Source: Galbibacter kalidii
GTDB taxonomy: Bacteria > Bacteroidota > Bacteroidia > Flavobacteriales > Flavobacteriaceae
Assembly (NCBI RefSeq): GCF_026241135.1
Contig: NZ_JAPFGA010000002.1
Coordinates: 124,001-188,000, forward strand
Direction of reading: 5' to 3'
DNA length: 64,000 nt
Below, in pieces: positions 9,850-19,210 of the stretch. The notes under the pieces were generated by a model that was not told the DNA's origin, did not search any database, and was given only the letters and a program-made list of their open reading frames with translations. The translations under genes were made by a program, and so were the position numbers. How positions within the stretch are numbered: position 1 is the stretch's first letter; the number at the start of each line of letters is the position of its first letter.

Positions 9850-9881
9850 TGCCTGCCCCATTTATCCAAATAAGGCAGGCA
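9850..9881 (-). terminator. Hairpin after pyk
   Basis: TGCCTGCC at 9850-9857 pairs with GGCAGGCA at 9874-9881 around a 16-base loop, just beyond the pyk stop. There is no strong U-run, so it may be an inefficient terminator or an RNA-stability hairpin. Confidence 0.45.
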
Positions 9882-9910
9882 TCATCTAAAAAATAATATC
9901 TATATCCTTT

Positions 9911-11341
9911 TTAATCGATTTCGGTTACCCTCAACGTGTTTACCATTCCTTTTTCCTGAATAGGCATGGCCGCAAGACTGATCATCATATCTCCTTTTTC
10001 CAAAAAGCCTTTTTCTTGAGCCATGGTAGTAACATCGTCTATGGTTTGATCGGTACTTACGAATCTATCATAATGAAAGGCTTTTACACCCCACAACAAA
10101 CTCAATTGCGTTAATATCCTTTCATTGGATGTGAACACCAAAATATGCGCTTTTGGTCTCCAGGCCGAAATTTGGAATGCTGTATATCCGCTATTGGTCA
10201 ATGTAGTAATCACCTTTGCATCGATCTCGTTGGCCATACTCGATGCATGATAACAAACTGATTTTGTAATATATCTTTTTGTTTTGATGTGTGGTGGTTC
10301 AGCAGGAACTTTGATCAGGTTTGAATGTTCAACACTTTCAATAATGCTCGACATACGTTCTATTACCTGAACAGGATAAGCTCCAACCGAGGTTTCTCCT
10401 GACAACATCACAGCATCTGCACCGTCCATTACCGAATTGGCAACGTCATTTACCTCAGCACGTGTGGGTGTTAAGCTCGAAATCATGGTTTCCATCATCT
10501 GCGTAGCGATAATCACCGGAATCCTGGCTTTTTTAGCTCTCAACACCAACTGTTTCTGAACCAATGGCACTTCCTGTGCAGGAATTTCAACTCCTAGGTC
10601 ACCACGTGCTACCATCAAGCCGTCGCAATGTGCAACGATCTTGTCGATATTCTCTACTGCTTCCGGTTTTTCAATCTTGGCAATGATCGGTATTTTATGA
10701 TCTGTATGTTCATTGATCAGTTTTTGAAGATCCATCAAGTCTTCACTGTGTCTTACAAACGATAGTGCGATCCAGTCTACATCCTGTTTGACCGCGAAAA
10801 TGGCATCTTCTACATCTTTTTTGGTAAGTGCCGGCAGGGAAATATCGGTATTTGGAAGATTCACTCCTTTTTTGGACTTTAGAGGTCCTCCTTGTAATAC
10901 TTTTGCTTTAACTTCTTCTTTTTTATTGGTTGAAACAACTTCAAAAATCAACTTTCCGTCGTCCAACAAAATACGTTCCCCGGGATTTACATCTCTTGGG
11001 AATTCTGCATAGTTCATGTACACACGGTTTGCATCACCTTCAAATGCTTCTCCGGTCACAAATGTTATTTCATCTCCTTCACTTACGGTCACATCTTCTT
11101 TCATGACCCCAACACGCAATTTTGGCCCCTGAAGATCGGCAAGAATGGCACTGTTATATCCAAATTCTGCATTCAGGGAACGTATCATCTCAATACGTTC
11201 TTTTACATCGTCATAATTAGCATGAGAAAAGTTGATTCTAAATACGTTTACGCCCGCCTCAACCATATCTTTTAAGACTTTCTTGGTACTTGTGGCGGGA
11301 CCAAGCGTCGCTACAATTTTTGTCTTTTTCCTTTTAGGCAT
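9911..11341 (-). CDS. pyk: Pyruvate kinase
   Basis: Glycolytic enzyme converting phosphoenolpyruvate and ADP to pyruvate and ATP in the cytosol. The 476-residue chain has TKIVATLGPAT at the N-terminus, NVFRINFSHAN with the active-site Arg, the B-domain region, the catalytic stretch IPIIAKIEKPEAVENID, MVARGDLGVE and MLSGETSVGAYP. All are standard for bacterial pyruvate kinase, and the length is normal. The start overlaps the end of the IPExxxVDY gene by 8 bases, so both are one transcript, downstream of the acpP-fabF-rnc block. Confidence 0.97.
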   Translation of the reverse strand: MPKRKKTKIVATLGPATSTKKVLKDMVEAGVNVFRINFSHANYDDVKERIEMIRSLNAEFGYNSAILADLQGPKLRVGVMKEDVTVSEGDEITFVTGEAFEGDANRVYMNYAEFPRDVNPGERILLDDGKLIFEVVSTNKKEEVKAKVLQGGPLKSKKGVNLPNTDISLPALTKKDVEDAIFAVKQDVDWIALSFVRHSEDLMDLQKLINEHTDHKIPIIAKIEKPEAVENIDKIVAHCDGLMVARGDLGVEIPAQEVPLVQKQLVLRAKKARIPVIIATQMMETMISSLTPTRAEVNDVANSVMDGADAVMLSGETSVGAYPVQVIERMSSIIESVEHSNLIKVPAEPPHIKTKRYITKSVCYHASSMANEIDAKVITTLTNSGYTAFQISAWRPKAHILVFTSNERILTQLSLLWGVKAFHYDRFVSTDQTIDDVTTMAQEKGFLEKGDMMISLAAMPIQEKGMVNTLRVTEID

Positions 11342-11810
11342 TCGTTAGAAAAATTAAGTTATTTTTAGATTTTAATTGTTGTGTGTCTATTTTGTATGCA
11401 GTTATTATTCCCGGTATCTTTTTAATCTTTATCAGGGCCGGAATTTCATTTTTATAAGTCCCTTCTTCATCTATTTTAAGAAAATAATCCACTTTGTTGT
11501 ATTCCGGTATTAAGAATTTGGCTTGTATTGCCGGGTTTTTCCCAAAAAGGTCGGGTTCAGTCCTATCCAGCACAACCTTTGCTTTGTTTTTCAACAAATT
11601 CCAAGATACTTCGTTTTCTTCATCAAACCATTTAAATGCCGGGACGTTTCCTTGTTCTGCAATATTTACATCATTATCCAGTCTTTCCAATTTTATATTT
11701 AGCTCTAAATTCAAAAAATAAGCCAACCTGTAATCCTCTAAAGAACCGTGGATTGCGATTAGGGTGTACGGATGTTCATAAAAATCATCTAATAGTTTAT
11801 AGACCGCCAT
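11334..11810 (-). CDS. IPExxxVDY family protein
   Basis: A 158-residue protein with the signature IPEYNKVDYF near residue 103, which defines a small Bacteroidota family of unknown function found next to pyk and rnc. No signal peptide or membrane segment is visible, so it is probably cytosolic. The last 8 bases overlap the pyk start, a coupling that suggests a link to central metabolism. No activity can be assigned from the sequence. Confidence 0.9.
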   Translation of the reverse strand: MAVYKLLDDFYEHPYTLIAIHGSLEDYRLAYFLNLELNIKLERLDNDVNIAEQGNVPAFKWFDEENEVSWNLLKNKAKVVLDRTEPDLFGKNPAIQAKFLIPEYNKVDYFLKIDEEGTYKNEIPALIKIKKIPGIITAYKIDTQQLKSKNNLIFLTNA

Positions 11811-11914
11811 AAATAAGTTTACACAGAAGTGTAAATATATAATTATAACTATGACTTAGCAACTTTTAACTCCCTGATTGCAGTGAATTTAATACGAAAA
11901 CGATGTAGTTTTTG

Positions 11915-12655
11915 TTATAAAAATTCGTCGATTTTATCTTGAAGTGCATAATATGCCCTTTTCGAAGCACTTTCTTCTGCCTTCTTCTTTGATGTCGCTC
12001 TTGCCTTAGAAATTAACTTTTTATTAATGTAAAGTTTTACGGCAAAATGCTTCAATTCGTCATTTCCATCATCTTCATAGGTATCAAAAAGAAACTCTTT
12101 TTTCTCTTTTTGGCACCACTCTATAATCAAACTTTTATAGCTTATTATTTTCCCTTCCAAACTTTCGATATCCACATAAGGTTCTATGACCCGCTTCCTG
12201 ATAAAACGCTCACAATAGTGATAGCCCTGATCGAGAAAAATGGCTCCAACCAAGGCTTCAAAGACATTTCCGTGGATATTATCCCCAAAATGTTCGTTTG
12301 GAATCTTACTTTTTACAAATTTGATGAGGTTGAGGTCTTTTCCCAATTCGTTGAGATGCTCCCTACTCACCACTTTTGAACGCATTTTAGTGAGATAACC
12401 TTCGTCGCCCGTAGGTACTTCCATAAAAAGATAATAGGAAATAATGGTACTGAGCATGGTATCTCCCAAAAACTCCAATCGCTCGTAATTTATTGGGAGT
12501 CCGTCCTCGTTTTTTTCATTTACAGACCGATGTGTAAATGCCTTTTTATAATATTGAATGTTTTTAGGCTTAAAACCAAGTATTTGCTGAATTTCCAATA
12601 AAAAATCCCCGTCATCTCGTGACCGGGAATTAAATATTTTCCGAATGATTCTCAT
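11915..12655 (-). CDS. rnc: Ribonuclease III
   Basis: Double-strand RNA endonuclease for rRNA processing and RNA decay. The 246-residue chain has the signature NYERLEFLGDTML (catalytic Glu and Asp), a second acidic site in VFEALVGAIFLDQGY, and a C-terminal double-stranded RNA-binding domain from about residue 170 (SYKSLIIEWCQKEKKEFLF to KKKAEESASKRAYYAL). It lies 17 bases after fabF in the acpP-fabF-rnc transcript, a common arrangement in Bacteroidota. Confidence 0.96.
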   Translation of the reverse strand: MRIIRKIFNSRSRDDGDFLLEIQQILGFKPKNIQYYKKAFTHRSVNEKNEDGLPINYERLEFLGDTMLSTIISYYLFMEVPTGDEGYLTKMRSKVVSREHLNELGKDLNLIKFVKSKIPNEHFGDNIHGNVFEALVGAIFLDQGYHYCERFIRKRVIEPYVDIESLEGKIISYKSLIIEWCQKEKKEFLFDTYEDDGNDELKHFAVKLYINKKLISKARATSKKKAEESASKRAYYALQDKIDEFL

Positions 12656-12672
12656 TCAATAGGGTTGATAAT

Positions 12673-13923
12673 CTAATCCAGCTTTTTAAAAACAACACAA
12701 GCATTATGACCTCCAAAGCCAAAAGTGTTACTCATAGCAACCTTAACGTCTCGTTTTTGTGCTTTGTTAAGGGTTAGGTTCAAGTTGGGGTCTATGTTTT
12801 CATCTACGGTGGAATGATTGATGGTAGGAGGCACCAATTTGTGTTCCATAGCCAAAATAGATGCAATCGCTTCTACAGCTCCGGCAGCACCGAGTAAGTG
12901 ACCTGTCATTGATTTTGTAGAATTGATATTGATGTTTTTTGCGCTTTCGCCAAATACTTTGCCAATAGCTTTCAGTTCGGCAACATCGCCAAGCGGAGTG
13001 GATGTTCCATGCGTGTTTATCGCATCGACATCTTCCGGTTTAATTTCGGCATTTTCCAGACAGTTCTTCATTACTGCAACAACTCCAATCCCTTCTGGAT
13101 GTGGCGCTGTCATGTGATAAGCATCTGAAGACAATCCGCCTCCAATTATTTCAGCATAAATCTTGGCTCCTCGGGCTACGGCATGTTCATATTCCTCAAG
13201 CACCAAAGCTCCCGATCCTTCTCCAAGTACAAAACCATCCCGATTGGCATCAAAAGGTCTTGAAGCTGTTTTTGGATCGTCATTTCTGGTACTCATGGCA
13301 TGCATAGCATTAAAACCACCCATTCCTGCAGCTGTTACAGCTGCTTCAGAACCTCCGGTCACTACCACATCGGTAGTTCCCAAACGAATGGAGTTCAATG
13401 CGTCTATAATTGCATTTGCTGAAGATGCACAAGCAGATACAGTAGTGTAATTGGGACCCATAAATCCATTTTTGATGGAAATAAGTCCGGGCGCAATATC
13501 GGCAATCATTTTAGGGATAAAGAAAGGATTGAACCTCGGGCTTCCGTCTCCCAATGCAAAGTTGGTTACTTCTTCCTGAAAAGTCTCCAATCCTCCAATA
13601 CCGGCTCCCCAAATAACACCTACCCTGTATTTGTCCACTTTTTCGACATCAAGACCGGAATCTTTCAAGGCCTCGTCTGCCGTTACCATGGCATACTGAG
13701 CAAAGCGATCCATACGGCGCGCTTCTTTTCTGTCTATAAAGTTTGTAGGGTCGAAGTTTTTAACCTCACAAGCGAATTGCGTTTTAAATTTGGACGCATC
13801 AAAATGGGTCACAGGTGCAGCTCCGCTAACACCATTGACGAGGCCGTTCCAATATTCTTCTACAGTGTTGCCTATGGGCGTCAACGCGCCTAATCCTGTT
13901 ACTACAACTCGCTTTAATTTCAT
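12673..13923 (-). CDS. fabF: 3-oxoacyl-[acyl-carrier-protein] synthase II
   Basis: Condensing enzyme elongating acyl-ACP with malonyl-ACP in fatty acid synthesis. The nucleophile Cys is in TTVSACASSANAI; the two catalytic His lie in NTHGTSTPLGD and TGHLLGAAGAVEA. I take the ATG at 13921-13923 (MKLKRVVVTGLGALTP), the usual KAS II start, rather than an in-frame start 30 bases upstream; the product is 416 residues. It follows acpP, with a long hairpin in the spacer. Confidence 0.96.
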   Translation of the reverse strand: MKLKRVVVTGLGALTPIGNTVEEYWNGLVNGVSGAAPVTHFDASKFKTQFACEVKNFDPTNFIDRKEARRMDRFAQYAMVTADEALKDSGLDVEKVDKYRVGVIWGAGIGGLETFQEEVTNFALGDGSPRFNPFFIPKMIADIAPGLISIKNGFMGPNYTTVSACASSANAIIDALNSIRLGTTDVVVTGGSEAAVTAAGMGGFNAMHAMSTRNDDPKTASRPFDANRDGFVLGEGSGALVLEEYEHAVARGAKIYAEIIGGGLSSDAYHMTAPHPEGIGVVAVMKNCLENAEIKPEDVDAINTHGTSTPLGDVAELKAIGKVFGESAKNININSTKSMTGHLLGAAGAVEAIASILAMEHKLVPPTINHSTVDENIDPNLNLTLNKAQKRDVKVAMSNTFGFGGHNACVVFKKLD

Positions 13924-13956
13924 CTGAATACTTTTTATTCTGATAAATACCAATCT

Positions 13957-14004
13957 ATCAAAAAAATTTATTCACGCCAAAAAAGCATGAATAAATTTTT
14001 TGAT
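13957..14004. promoter_or_regulatory. Long AT-rich inverted repeat between acpP and fabF
   Basis: About 20 bases on each side form a nearly perfect inverted repeat: ATCAAAAAAATTTATTCA on the left, TGAATAAATTTTTTGAT on the right, with one T missing and one mismatch. The loop is A-rich. It lies in the 103-base acpP-fabF spacer and could act as an attenuator lowering fabF relative to acpP, or as a processing site. Confidence 0.5.
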
Positions 14005-14026
14005 CTATTTCCTTTTATAAAAACGC

Positions 14027-14260
14027 TTATTTTGCTTCTTCGATATACTTAACTGCTTGACCAACAGTAGCAATGTTTTCAGCTTGATCGTCCGGAATTT
14101 GAATATCGAATTCTTTTTCGAATTCCATGATTAATTCCACAGTGTCTAATGAGTCTGCGCCTAAATCGTTAGTGAAGCTTGCTTCTGGCACAACCTCGTT
14201 TTCATCTACACCTAATTTGTCTACGATAATCGCTTTTACTCTTGATGCAATGTCTGACAT
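14027..14260 (-). CDS. acpP: Acyl carrier protein
   Basis: A 77-residue acidic protein that carries acyl chains on a phosphopantetheine arm. The modification Ser sits in the standard motif [11 protein letters not shown]. It is first in the acpP-fabF-rnc transcript and divergent from purN. Length and sequence are typical. Confidence 0.98.
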   Translation of the reverse strand: MSDIASRVKAIIVDKLGVDENEVVPEASFTNDLGADSLDTVELIMEFEKEFDIQIPDDQAENIATVGQAVKYIEEAK

Positions 14261-14292
14261 AATTTTTTTGTTTTTAAAATTTAAATTGTTGG

Positions 14293-14300
14293 CAAAAATA
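14293..14300 (-). promoter_or_regulatory. -7 element of acpP
   Basis: On the minus strand this is TATTTTTG, matching TAnnTTTG, 33 bases before the acpP ATG. No clear -33 TTG is present at the expected spacing. The rest of 14301-14540 is an AT-rich divergent intergenic region without further features that I can support. Confidence 0.45.
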
Positions 14301-14540
14301 AAAAACTTTGCTTTAAAAAAACGTTTTGGGACTAAAATGTGCTTTTAAAGTTAATAATTTTTAATTCAACTATTTTATTTTTGCCTTCAATTTCTTGATT
14401 ATTATTCTTTTTTTTGCCTAAAAATAAAATGCTTACATATTAAAAACAGAGACATTTCCTTCATCTACACATTTACTAATCAAGATGAAAAGATATTGAC
14501 CTATTCTTGAATGTTTTTTTATTTTTAAAAATATAAACAT

Positions 14541-15104
14541 ATGAAAAACATCGTCATTTTCGCTTCGGGATCGGGAACCAACGCCGAAAACATTATAAAA
14601 TATTTTGAGCAGACTGTTTCAGCATCGGTCACCACGGTACTTTCCAACAAACGTGACGCCAAGGTACTCGATCGCGCCAACACCCACAATAAAAGCGCAT
14701 TTTATTTTAACAAAACAGCATTTTTCAATGGGCAAGTACTACAACTATTGGATGCTTTAAAACCCGACTTGATCGTTTTGGCCGGATTTTTATGGAAAGT
14801 ACCTTCAGCCATCATCAATTCCTTTCCCGATAAAATAATTAACATCCATCCGGCGTTATTACCTAAATATGGAGGCAAAGGCATGTACGGAATGCGCATT
14901 CATGAAGCAGTAGTGAACAACAAGGAAACAGAATCGGGCATTACTATACATTACGTAAATGAACAATATGACGAAGGCAACATTATTTTTCAGGAAAAAA
15001 TAGCTGTAACGCCTTCAGATACCCCGGAAGATATTGCTGCGAAGATCCACGAACTGGAATACACACATTTTCCGAAAGTAATTGAAAAACTGCTTCATGA
15101 CTAA
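14541..15104 (+). CDS. purN: Phosphoribosylglycinamide formyltransferase
   Basis: Third step of purine synthesis: formyl transfer from 10-formyl-tetrahydrofolate to GAR. The 187-residue chain opens with IVIFASGSGTNAENII (phosphate loop) and has the active-site stretch NIHPALLPKYGGKGMYG with the conserved Asn and His, then ESGITIHYVNEQYDEG with the conserved Asp. The stop overlaps the rnhA start by 8 bases. Confidence 0.96.
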   Translation: MKNIVIFASGSGTNAENIIKYFEQTVSASVTTVLSNKRDAKVLDRANTHNKSAFYFNKTAFFNGQVLQLLDALKPDLIVLAGFLWKVPSAIINSFPDKIINIHPALLPKYGGKGMYGMRIHEAVVNNKETESGITIHYVNEQYDEGNIIFQEKIAVTPSDTPEDIAAKIHELEYTHFPKVIEKLLHD

Positions 15105-15579
15105 ATTTGATGTACATATTTATACCGACGGTGCTTCTAGGGGAAATCCAGGCCCCGGAGGTTACGGAATTGTAATGGAGTGGGTTGGAAAGCCGTATAA
15201 AAAAGAATTTTCCAAAGGTTTTAAGAAAACCACCAACAACCGAATGGAACTTATGGCTGTAACCGAGGCTTTGAAAAAACTGAAAAGGCCAAATACAACG
15301 GTCAAGGTTTTTTCAGACTCAAAATATGTAGTCGATGCCGTTACAAAAAAATGGGTCTTCGGATGGGAAAAGAAAAATTTTAAAGACAAGAAGAACCCCG
15401 ACCTTTGGATCGATTTTTTAAAGGAATACAGAAAACAAAAAGTACATTTTCAATGGATAAAAGGACACAATAACCATCCACAGAATGAACGCTGTGACTT
15501 TTTGGCCGTTGAAGCTTCAAAAAAACCAAATTTAAAAACAGACAATGGATTTGAAAACAATATAAAACCCTTATTATAA
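15097..15579 (+). CDS. rnhA: Ribonuclease HI
   Basis: Cleaves the RNA strand of RNA-DNA hybrids. Catalytic residues are visible in IYTDGASRGNPG (Asp), NRMELMAVTEAL (Glu) and VFSDSKYVV (Asp), with a late Asp in NERCDFLAVEA. I use the ATG at 15097 (MTKFDVHIYTDG), not the in-frame start 15 bases upstream; the product is 160 residues. It overlaps purN by 8 bases, so translation is probably coupled. Confidence 0.94.
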   Translation: MTKFDVHIYTDGASRGNPGPGGYGIVMEWVGKPYKKEFSKGFKKTTNNRMELMAVTEALKKLKRPNTTVKVFSDSKYVVDAVTKKWVFGWEKKNFKDKKNPDLWIDFLKEYRKQKVHFQWIKGHNNHPQNERCDFLAVEASKKPNLKTDNGFENNIKPLL

Positions 15580-15622
15580 CATAGAACTCGTTTAAACGAG
15601 TTCATAAATAAATTACCCCTCA

Positions 15623-16219
15623 ATGAAATTATTCCTCATCCTTTCATTACATTTTGCCGTAATACCGGCACACTCCCAAGAATGGAGTTTAAAGCGAAAC
15701 AGTAACAACATACAGGTTTTTACCCGGAATCTGGATTCTACCAAAATCAATGAATACAAAGCTGTACTCATCGCCAATACCACAGCAGAAAAAGTTGTGG
15801 AAATATTGACCGACGGGGACAAGCTTAACACGTGGAATCACAAAACCCCAAAAAGTAAAACCCTTAAAAAGATTTCAGACAAGGAAATCGTCCTCTGGAT
15901 GGAAAATGACTTGCCTTGGCCCATTAGTGATCGCGATAATATTTCACATCTCTTTGTCAGTAAGCCCGACAGTATCACATACAAGATAGACATTCTTCCA
16001 GGAGACTCTAGCCTTGTTGAAAAAGACCAAAGAGTAATCCGAATGGATCATTTCCAGGGGTTTTGGCTGGTCAGAACCCTTGACCAAGATTCCGTTGAAG
16101 TCACTCAACAAATGTACGGTGACCCAAAAGGCAATATCCCCCCATGGCTTGTCAACTCCATTTTGATTGCATTTCCATATCATTCTTTTGAAAATCTGAA
16201 AGAAATACTGGAAAACTAA
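15623..16219 (+). CDS. Secreted START-domain-like protein
   Basis: A 198-residue protein with an N-terminal signal peptide (MKLFLILSLHFAVIPAHSQ). The mature part resembles bacterial START/SRPBCC lipid-binding domains: WSLKRNSNNIQVFTRNLD, then VVEILTDGDKLNTWNHK, LPWPISDRDNISHL, and a C-terminal GNIPPWLVN helix. The fold probably binds a hydrophobic ligand in the periplasm. It sits between rnhA and a sugar-kinase gene with no obvious operon logic. Confidence 0.75.
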   Translation: MKLFLILSLHFAVIPAHSQEWSLKRNSNNIQVFTRNLDSTKINEYKAVLIANTTAEKVVEILTDGDKLNTWNHKTPKSKTLKKISDKEIVLWMENDLPWPISDRDNISHLFVSKPDSITYKIDILPGDSSLVEKDQRVIRMDHFQGFWLVRTLDQDSVEVTQQMYGDPKGNIPPWLVNSILIAFPYHSFENLKEILEN

Positions 16220-16222
16220 ACG

Positions 16223-16230
16223 TATATTTG
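16223..16230 (+). promoter_or_regulatory. -7 element of the PfkB-family gene
   Basis: TATATTTG, a perfect TAnnTTTG, 15 bases before the ATG at 16246. It rules out the in-frame TTG at 16228, which lies inside the promoter. No clear -33 element is visible. Confidence 0.5.
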
Positions 16231-16245
16231 CACAAAAATTTTTGC

Positions 16246-17172
16246 ATGGGTAAATTACTGATTGTAGGAAGCGTAGCTTTTGACGCTATTGAAACCCCTT
16301 TTGGTAAAACAGATAAAATTCTTGGTGGTGCTGCTCCATTTATAAGTTTGGCCGCTTCTCAATTTAATGTTGAAAGTGCCATTGTTTCTGTAGTGGGAGA
16401 GGACTTTCCGCAAGAATATCTCGACTTATTTTCTGAAAAAAATATTGATATCAACGCCATAGAGATCGTGAAAGGCGAAAAAACTTTTTTTTGGAAAGGG
16501 AAATATCACAACGATCTAAATTCCCGCGATACATTAGAAACTCAACTGAACGTTTTGGCCAATTTCAAGCCCGTCGTTCCTGAAAATTATAAAAATGCCG
16601 ATGTTGTGATGTTAGGAAATCTAAATCCTTCCGTCCAATTAAGTGTTATTGCCCAGATGGAAACCAAACCAAAGCTTATTGTGCTAGACACAATGAACTT
16701 TTGGATGGACAACACCCTGGACGAATTAATGGATGTTATCGAAAAAGTGGATGTTATCACAATCAACGATGAGGAAGCCAGACAATTATCAGGAGAATAT
16801 TCTTTGGTAAAAGCTGCCGAGAAGATACATGCGATGGGACCAAAATATGTGGTGATCAAGAAAGGGGAACACGGAGCACTATTGTTCCACAATGGCAATG
16901 TGTTTTTTGCACCCGCCTTACCACTGGAAGAAGTCTTTGATCCCACGGGAGCAGGAGATACTTTTGCTGGAGGGTTCACAGGATATTTGGCAAAAACAGA
17001 CGACTATTCGTTTGAAAACATGAAACGCGCCGTGATACACGGTTCAAACCTAGCCTCGTTCTGTGTAGAAAAATTTGGAACACGAAGATTAAAAGAATTA
17101 GGTCCTGACGAAGTCTATAAAAGGCTTCAACAGTTTAAAGCCCTGACACAATTTGATATAGAAATTTCATAA
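16246..17172 (+). CDS. PfkB-family carbohydrate kinase
   Basis: A 308-residue kinase of the ribokinase/PfkB family. The N-terminal substrate region is LIVGSVAFDAIETPFGKTD followed by LGGAAPFISLAASQF. The C-terminal signature FDPTGAGDTFAGGFTGYL carries the anion hole and catalytic Asp. The substrate is unknown; flavobacterial homologs are often labelled sugar kinase. Start chosen from the promoter position. A strong terminator follows, separating it from the PurF-like gene. Confidence 0.88.
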   Translation: MGKLLIVGSVAFDAIETPFGKTDKILGGAAPFISLAASQFNVESAIVSVVGEDFPQEYLDLFSEKNIDINAIEIVKGEKTFFWKGKYHNDLNSRDTLETQLNVLANFKPVVPENYKNADVVMLGNLNPSVQLSVIAQMETKPKLIVLDTMNFWMDNTLDELMDVIEKVDVITINDEEARQLSGEYSLVKAAEKIHAMGPKYVVIKKGEHGALLFHNGNVFFAPALPLEEVFDPTGAGDTFAGGFTGYLAKTDDYSFENMKRAVIHGSNLASFCVEKFGTRRLKELGPDEVYKRLQQFKALTQFDIEIS

Positions 17173-17184
17173 ACAAAACTACCT

Positions 17185-17212
17185 GCCCTGAAAAAAATTT
17201 CGGGGCTTTTTT
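17185..17212 (+). terminator. Rho-independent terminator after the PfkB-family gene
   Basis: GCCCTGAAA at 17185-17193 pairs with TTTCGGGGC at 17198-17206 (one G-U pair) over an AAAA loop, followed directly by six T. It is a textbook intrinsic terminator. Confidence 0.85.
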
Positions 17213-17223
17213 ATTAGAATACG

Positions 17224-19125
17224 ATGAGTGACGCTATTAAACACGAATGTGGAATTGCCTTAATTAGGTTGTTAAAACCTTTAGAATACTACAAAGAAAA
17301 ATACGGAAGTGCTTTTTATGGTATCAATAAAATGTACCTGATGATGGAAAAGCAACACAACCGTGGTCAAGATGGAGCAGGTTTTGCCAGTATCAAAATG
17401 AATATGCAACCCGGAGAACGCTATATGAGTAGGGTACGTTCCAATCAGTCACAGCCCATTCAAGATATTTTTAAAACGATCAACACCCGCATCAACGGGG
17501 AACTGAAAGAACACCCTGAATACAACGACAGTATCGAACTTCAAAAGCGCCATATTCCTTATATAGGTGAGCTTATGTTAGGGCATGTTCGTTATGGAAC
17601 CTTCGGAAAGAACAGCATTGAAAGTGTTCATCCATTTTTGAGACAAAACAACTGGATGCACAGAAACCTAATCGTTGCCGGAAATTTTAACATGACCAAT
17701 GTCAACGAACTTTTCGACAACCTCATCAGATTAGGTCAGCACCCGAAAGAAAAGGCAGACACCATTACCGTTATGGAAAAGATCGGGCATTTTCTTGACG
17801 ATGCCGTGTCTAAACTCTACAAGCAAATAAAAAAGGAAGGGCACAACAAAATGGAAGCCTCTCCTATTATTGCCGAAAGATTGAATGTCGCTAAAATTCT
17901 AAGAAAAGCTGCTAAAAACTGGGATGGAGGTTATGCCATGGCCGGACTTTTGGGTCACGGTGATGCTTTTGTACTTAGAGATCCTGCAGGGATTCGACCA
18001 ACATACTACTACCAAGATGACGAAGTTGTAGTGGTTGCTTCGGAAAGACCTGTAATACAAACTGTTTTTAATGTCAATTTTGAAGACGTACAAGAACTGG
18101 ATCCCGGAAGGGCTATCATTATAAAAAAAGATGGTTCAGTAAAAACCAAAAAAATTCTCGAACCTTTGGAAAGAAAAGCCTGTTCTTTTGAACGCATCTA
18201 TTTTTCCAGGGGAAGTGACGCTGAAATATATAAAGAACGCAAAAAGCTGGGGCGTTTGTTAATGCCTAAAATTTTAAAAGAGGTTAATTACGATCTCGAA
18301 AACACCGTGTTTTCATACATACCAAACACTGCGGAAACTTCTTATTTCGGAATGATCAAAGCAGCAGAAGATTATGCCAATCAACTGCGCTTGAAACAGA
18401 TCAAGGAAAAAGGGGACAACCTTAGCGAAGAAGAACTTTCAAAAATTTTGAATTCCTACCGACCGCGTATTGAAAAAATCGCCATTAAAGATGCGAAACT
18501 TCGTACGTTTATTACTGAAGATAGCAGCAGGGACGATTTGGTAACCCACGTTTACGACATTACCTACGGTTCTGTAAAACCAACAGATAATCTTGTGATC
18601 ATAGACGATAGTATCGTTCGTGGAACTACGCTTAAAAGGAGTATTTTGAGAATTCTCGACAGACTGAACCCTAAAACTATTATGGTTGTTTCATCGGCAC
18701 CTCAAATCCGCTACCCGGATTGTTATGGTATCGATATGGCCAGATTGGAAGGGCTCATCGCTTTCAAAGCTGCCTTAGAACTTCACAAAGAAAAGGGAAC
18801 TTCTCATATTACTGAAGAAATATACAAGAATTGTAAAGCTCAGGTGAACCTACCGGATACAGAAGTAAAAAATGCCGTTCAAGCATTTTATGAACCCTTT
18901 ACAGACGAGGAAATTTCAGCAAAAATCTCTGAGCTATTAGCACCGAAAGACATCAATGCAAAAGTCAAAATTATATATCAAACCGTGGATAACCTTCACG
19001 AGGCTTGTCCAAAAAATCTTGGAGATTGGTATTTCACCGGAAATTACCCGACTCCGGGTGGTAACAGAGTAGTAAACAGGGCCTTTATGAACTTTTATGA
19101 AGGAGTGAAAGACAGAGCATATTAA
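17224..19125 (+). CDS. purF: Amidophosphoribosyltransferase-like protein
   Basis: A 633-residue class II glutamine amidotransferase plus phosphoribosyltransferase. The candidate nucleophile Cys is at position 9 (HECGIALI), followed by QHNRGQDGAGFAS and GHVRYGTFG from the glutaminase domain. The PRPP-binding loop is VIIDDSIVRGTTL. This is longer than the ~470-510 residues of most PurF enzymes and has extra blocks in both domains. That is the form I associate with a Bacteroidota-specific PurF-like family. Either it catalyses the first step of purine synthesis or it is a paralog; a second purF elsewhere would decide. Confidence 0.8.
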   Translation: MSDAIKHECGIALIRLLKPLEYYKEKYGSAFYGINKMYLMMEKQHNRGQDGAGFASIKMNMQPGERYMSRVRSNQSQPIQDIFKTINTRINGELKEHPEYNDSIELQKRHIPYIGELMLGHVRYGTFGKNSIESVHPFLRQNNWMHRNLIVAGNFNMTNVNELFDNLIRLGQHPKEKADTITVMEKIGHFLDDAVSKLYKQIKKEGHNKMEASPIIAERLNVAKILRKAAKNWDGGYAMAGLLGHGDAFVLRDPAGIRPTYYYQDDEVVVVASERPVIQTVFNVNFEDVQELDPGRAIIIKKDGSVKTKKILEPLERKACSFERIYFSRGSDAEIYKERKKLGRLLMPKILKEVNYDLENTVFSYIPNTAETSYFGMIKAAEDYANQLRLKQIKEKGDNLSEEELSKILNSYRPRIEKIAIKDAKLRTFITEDSSRDDLVTHVYDITYGSVKPTDNLVIIDDSIVRGTTLKRSILRILDRLNPKTIMVVSSAPQIRYPDCYGIDMARLEGLIAFKAALELHKEKGTSHITEEIYKNCKAQVNLPDTEVKNAVQAFYEPFTDEEISAKISELLAPKDINAKVKIIYQTVDNLHEACPKNLGDWYFTGNYPTPGGNRVVNRAFMNFYEGVKDRAY

Positions 19126-19210
19126 AGAAATTTGTGCATTTCATCGAAAAAATTTGCAATTTAACTGAATTTTAACAGGGGTCTATCTATAAGATCTTAT
19201 ATTTGTGTCT

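Noticed and set aside
17970-17990. Eight-base match of guide 2 preceded by G, inside the PurF-like gene
   Set aside because: Agreement ends after about 11 positions and the site is inside a housekeeping coding sequence; consistent with chance.
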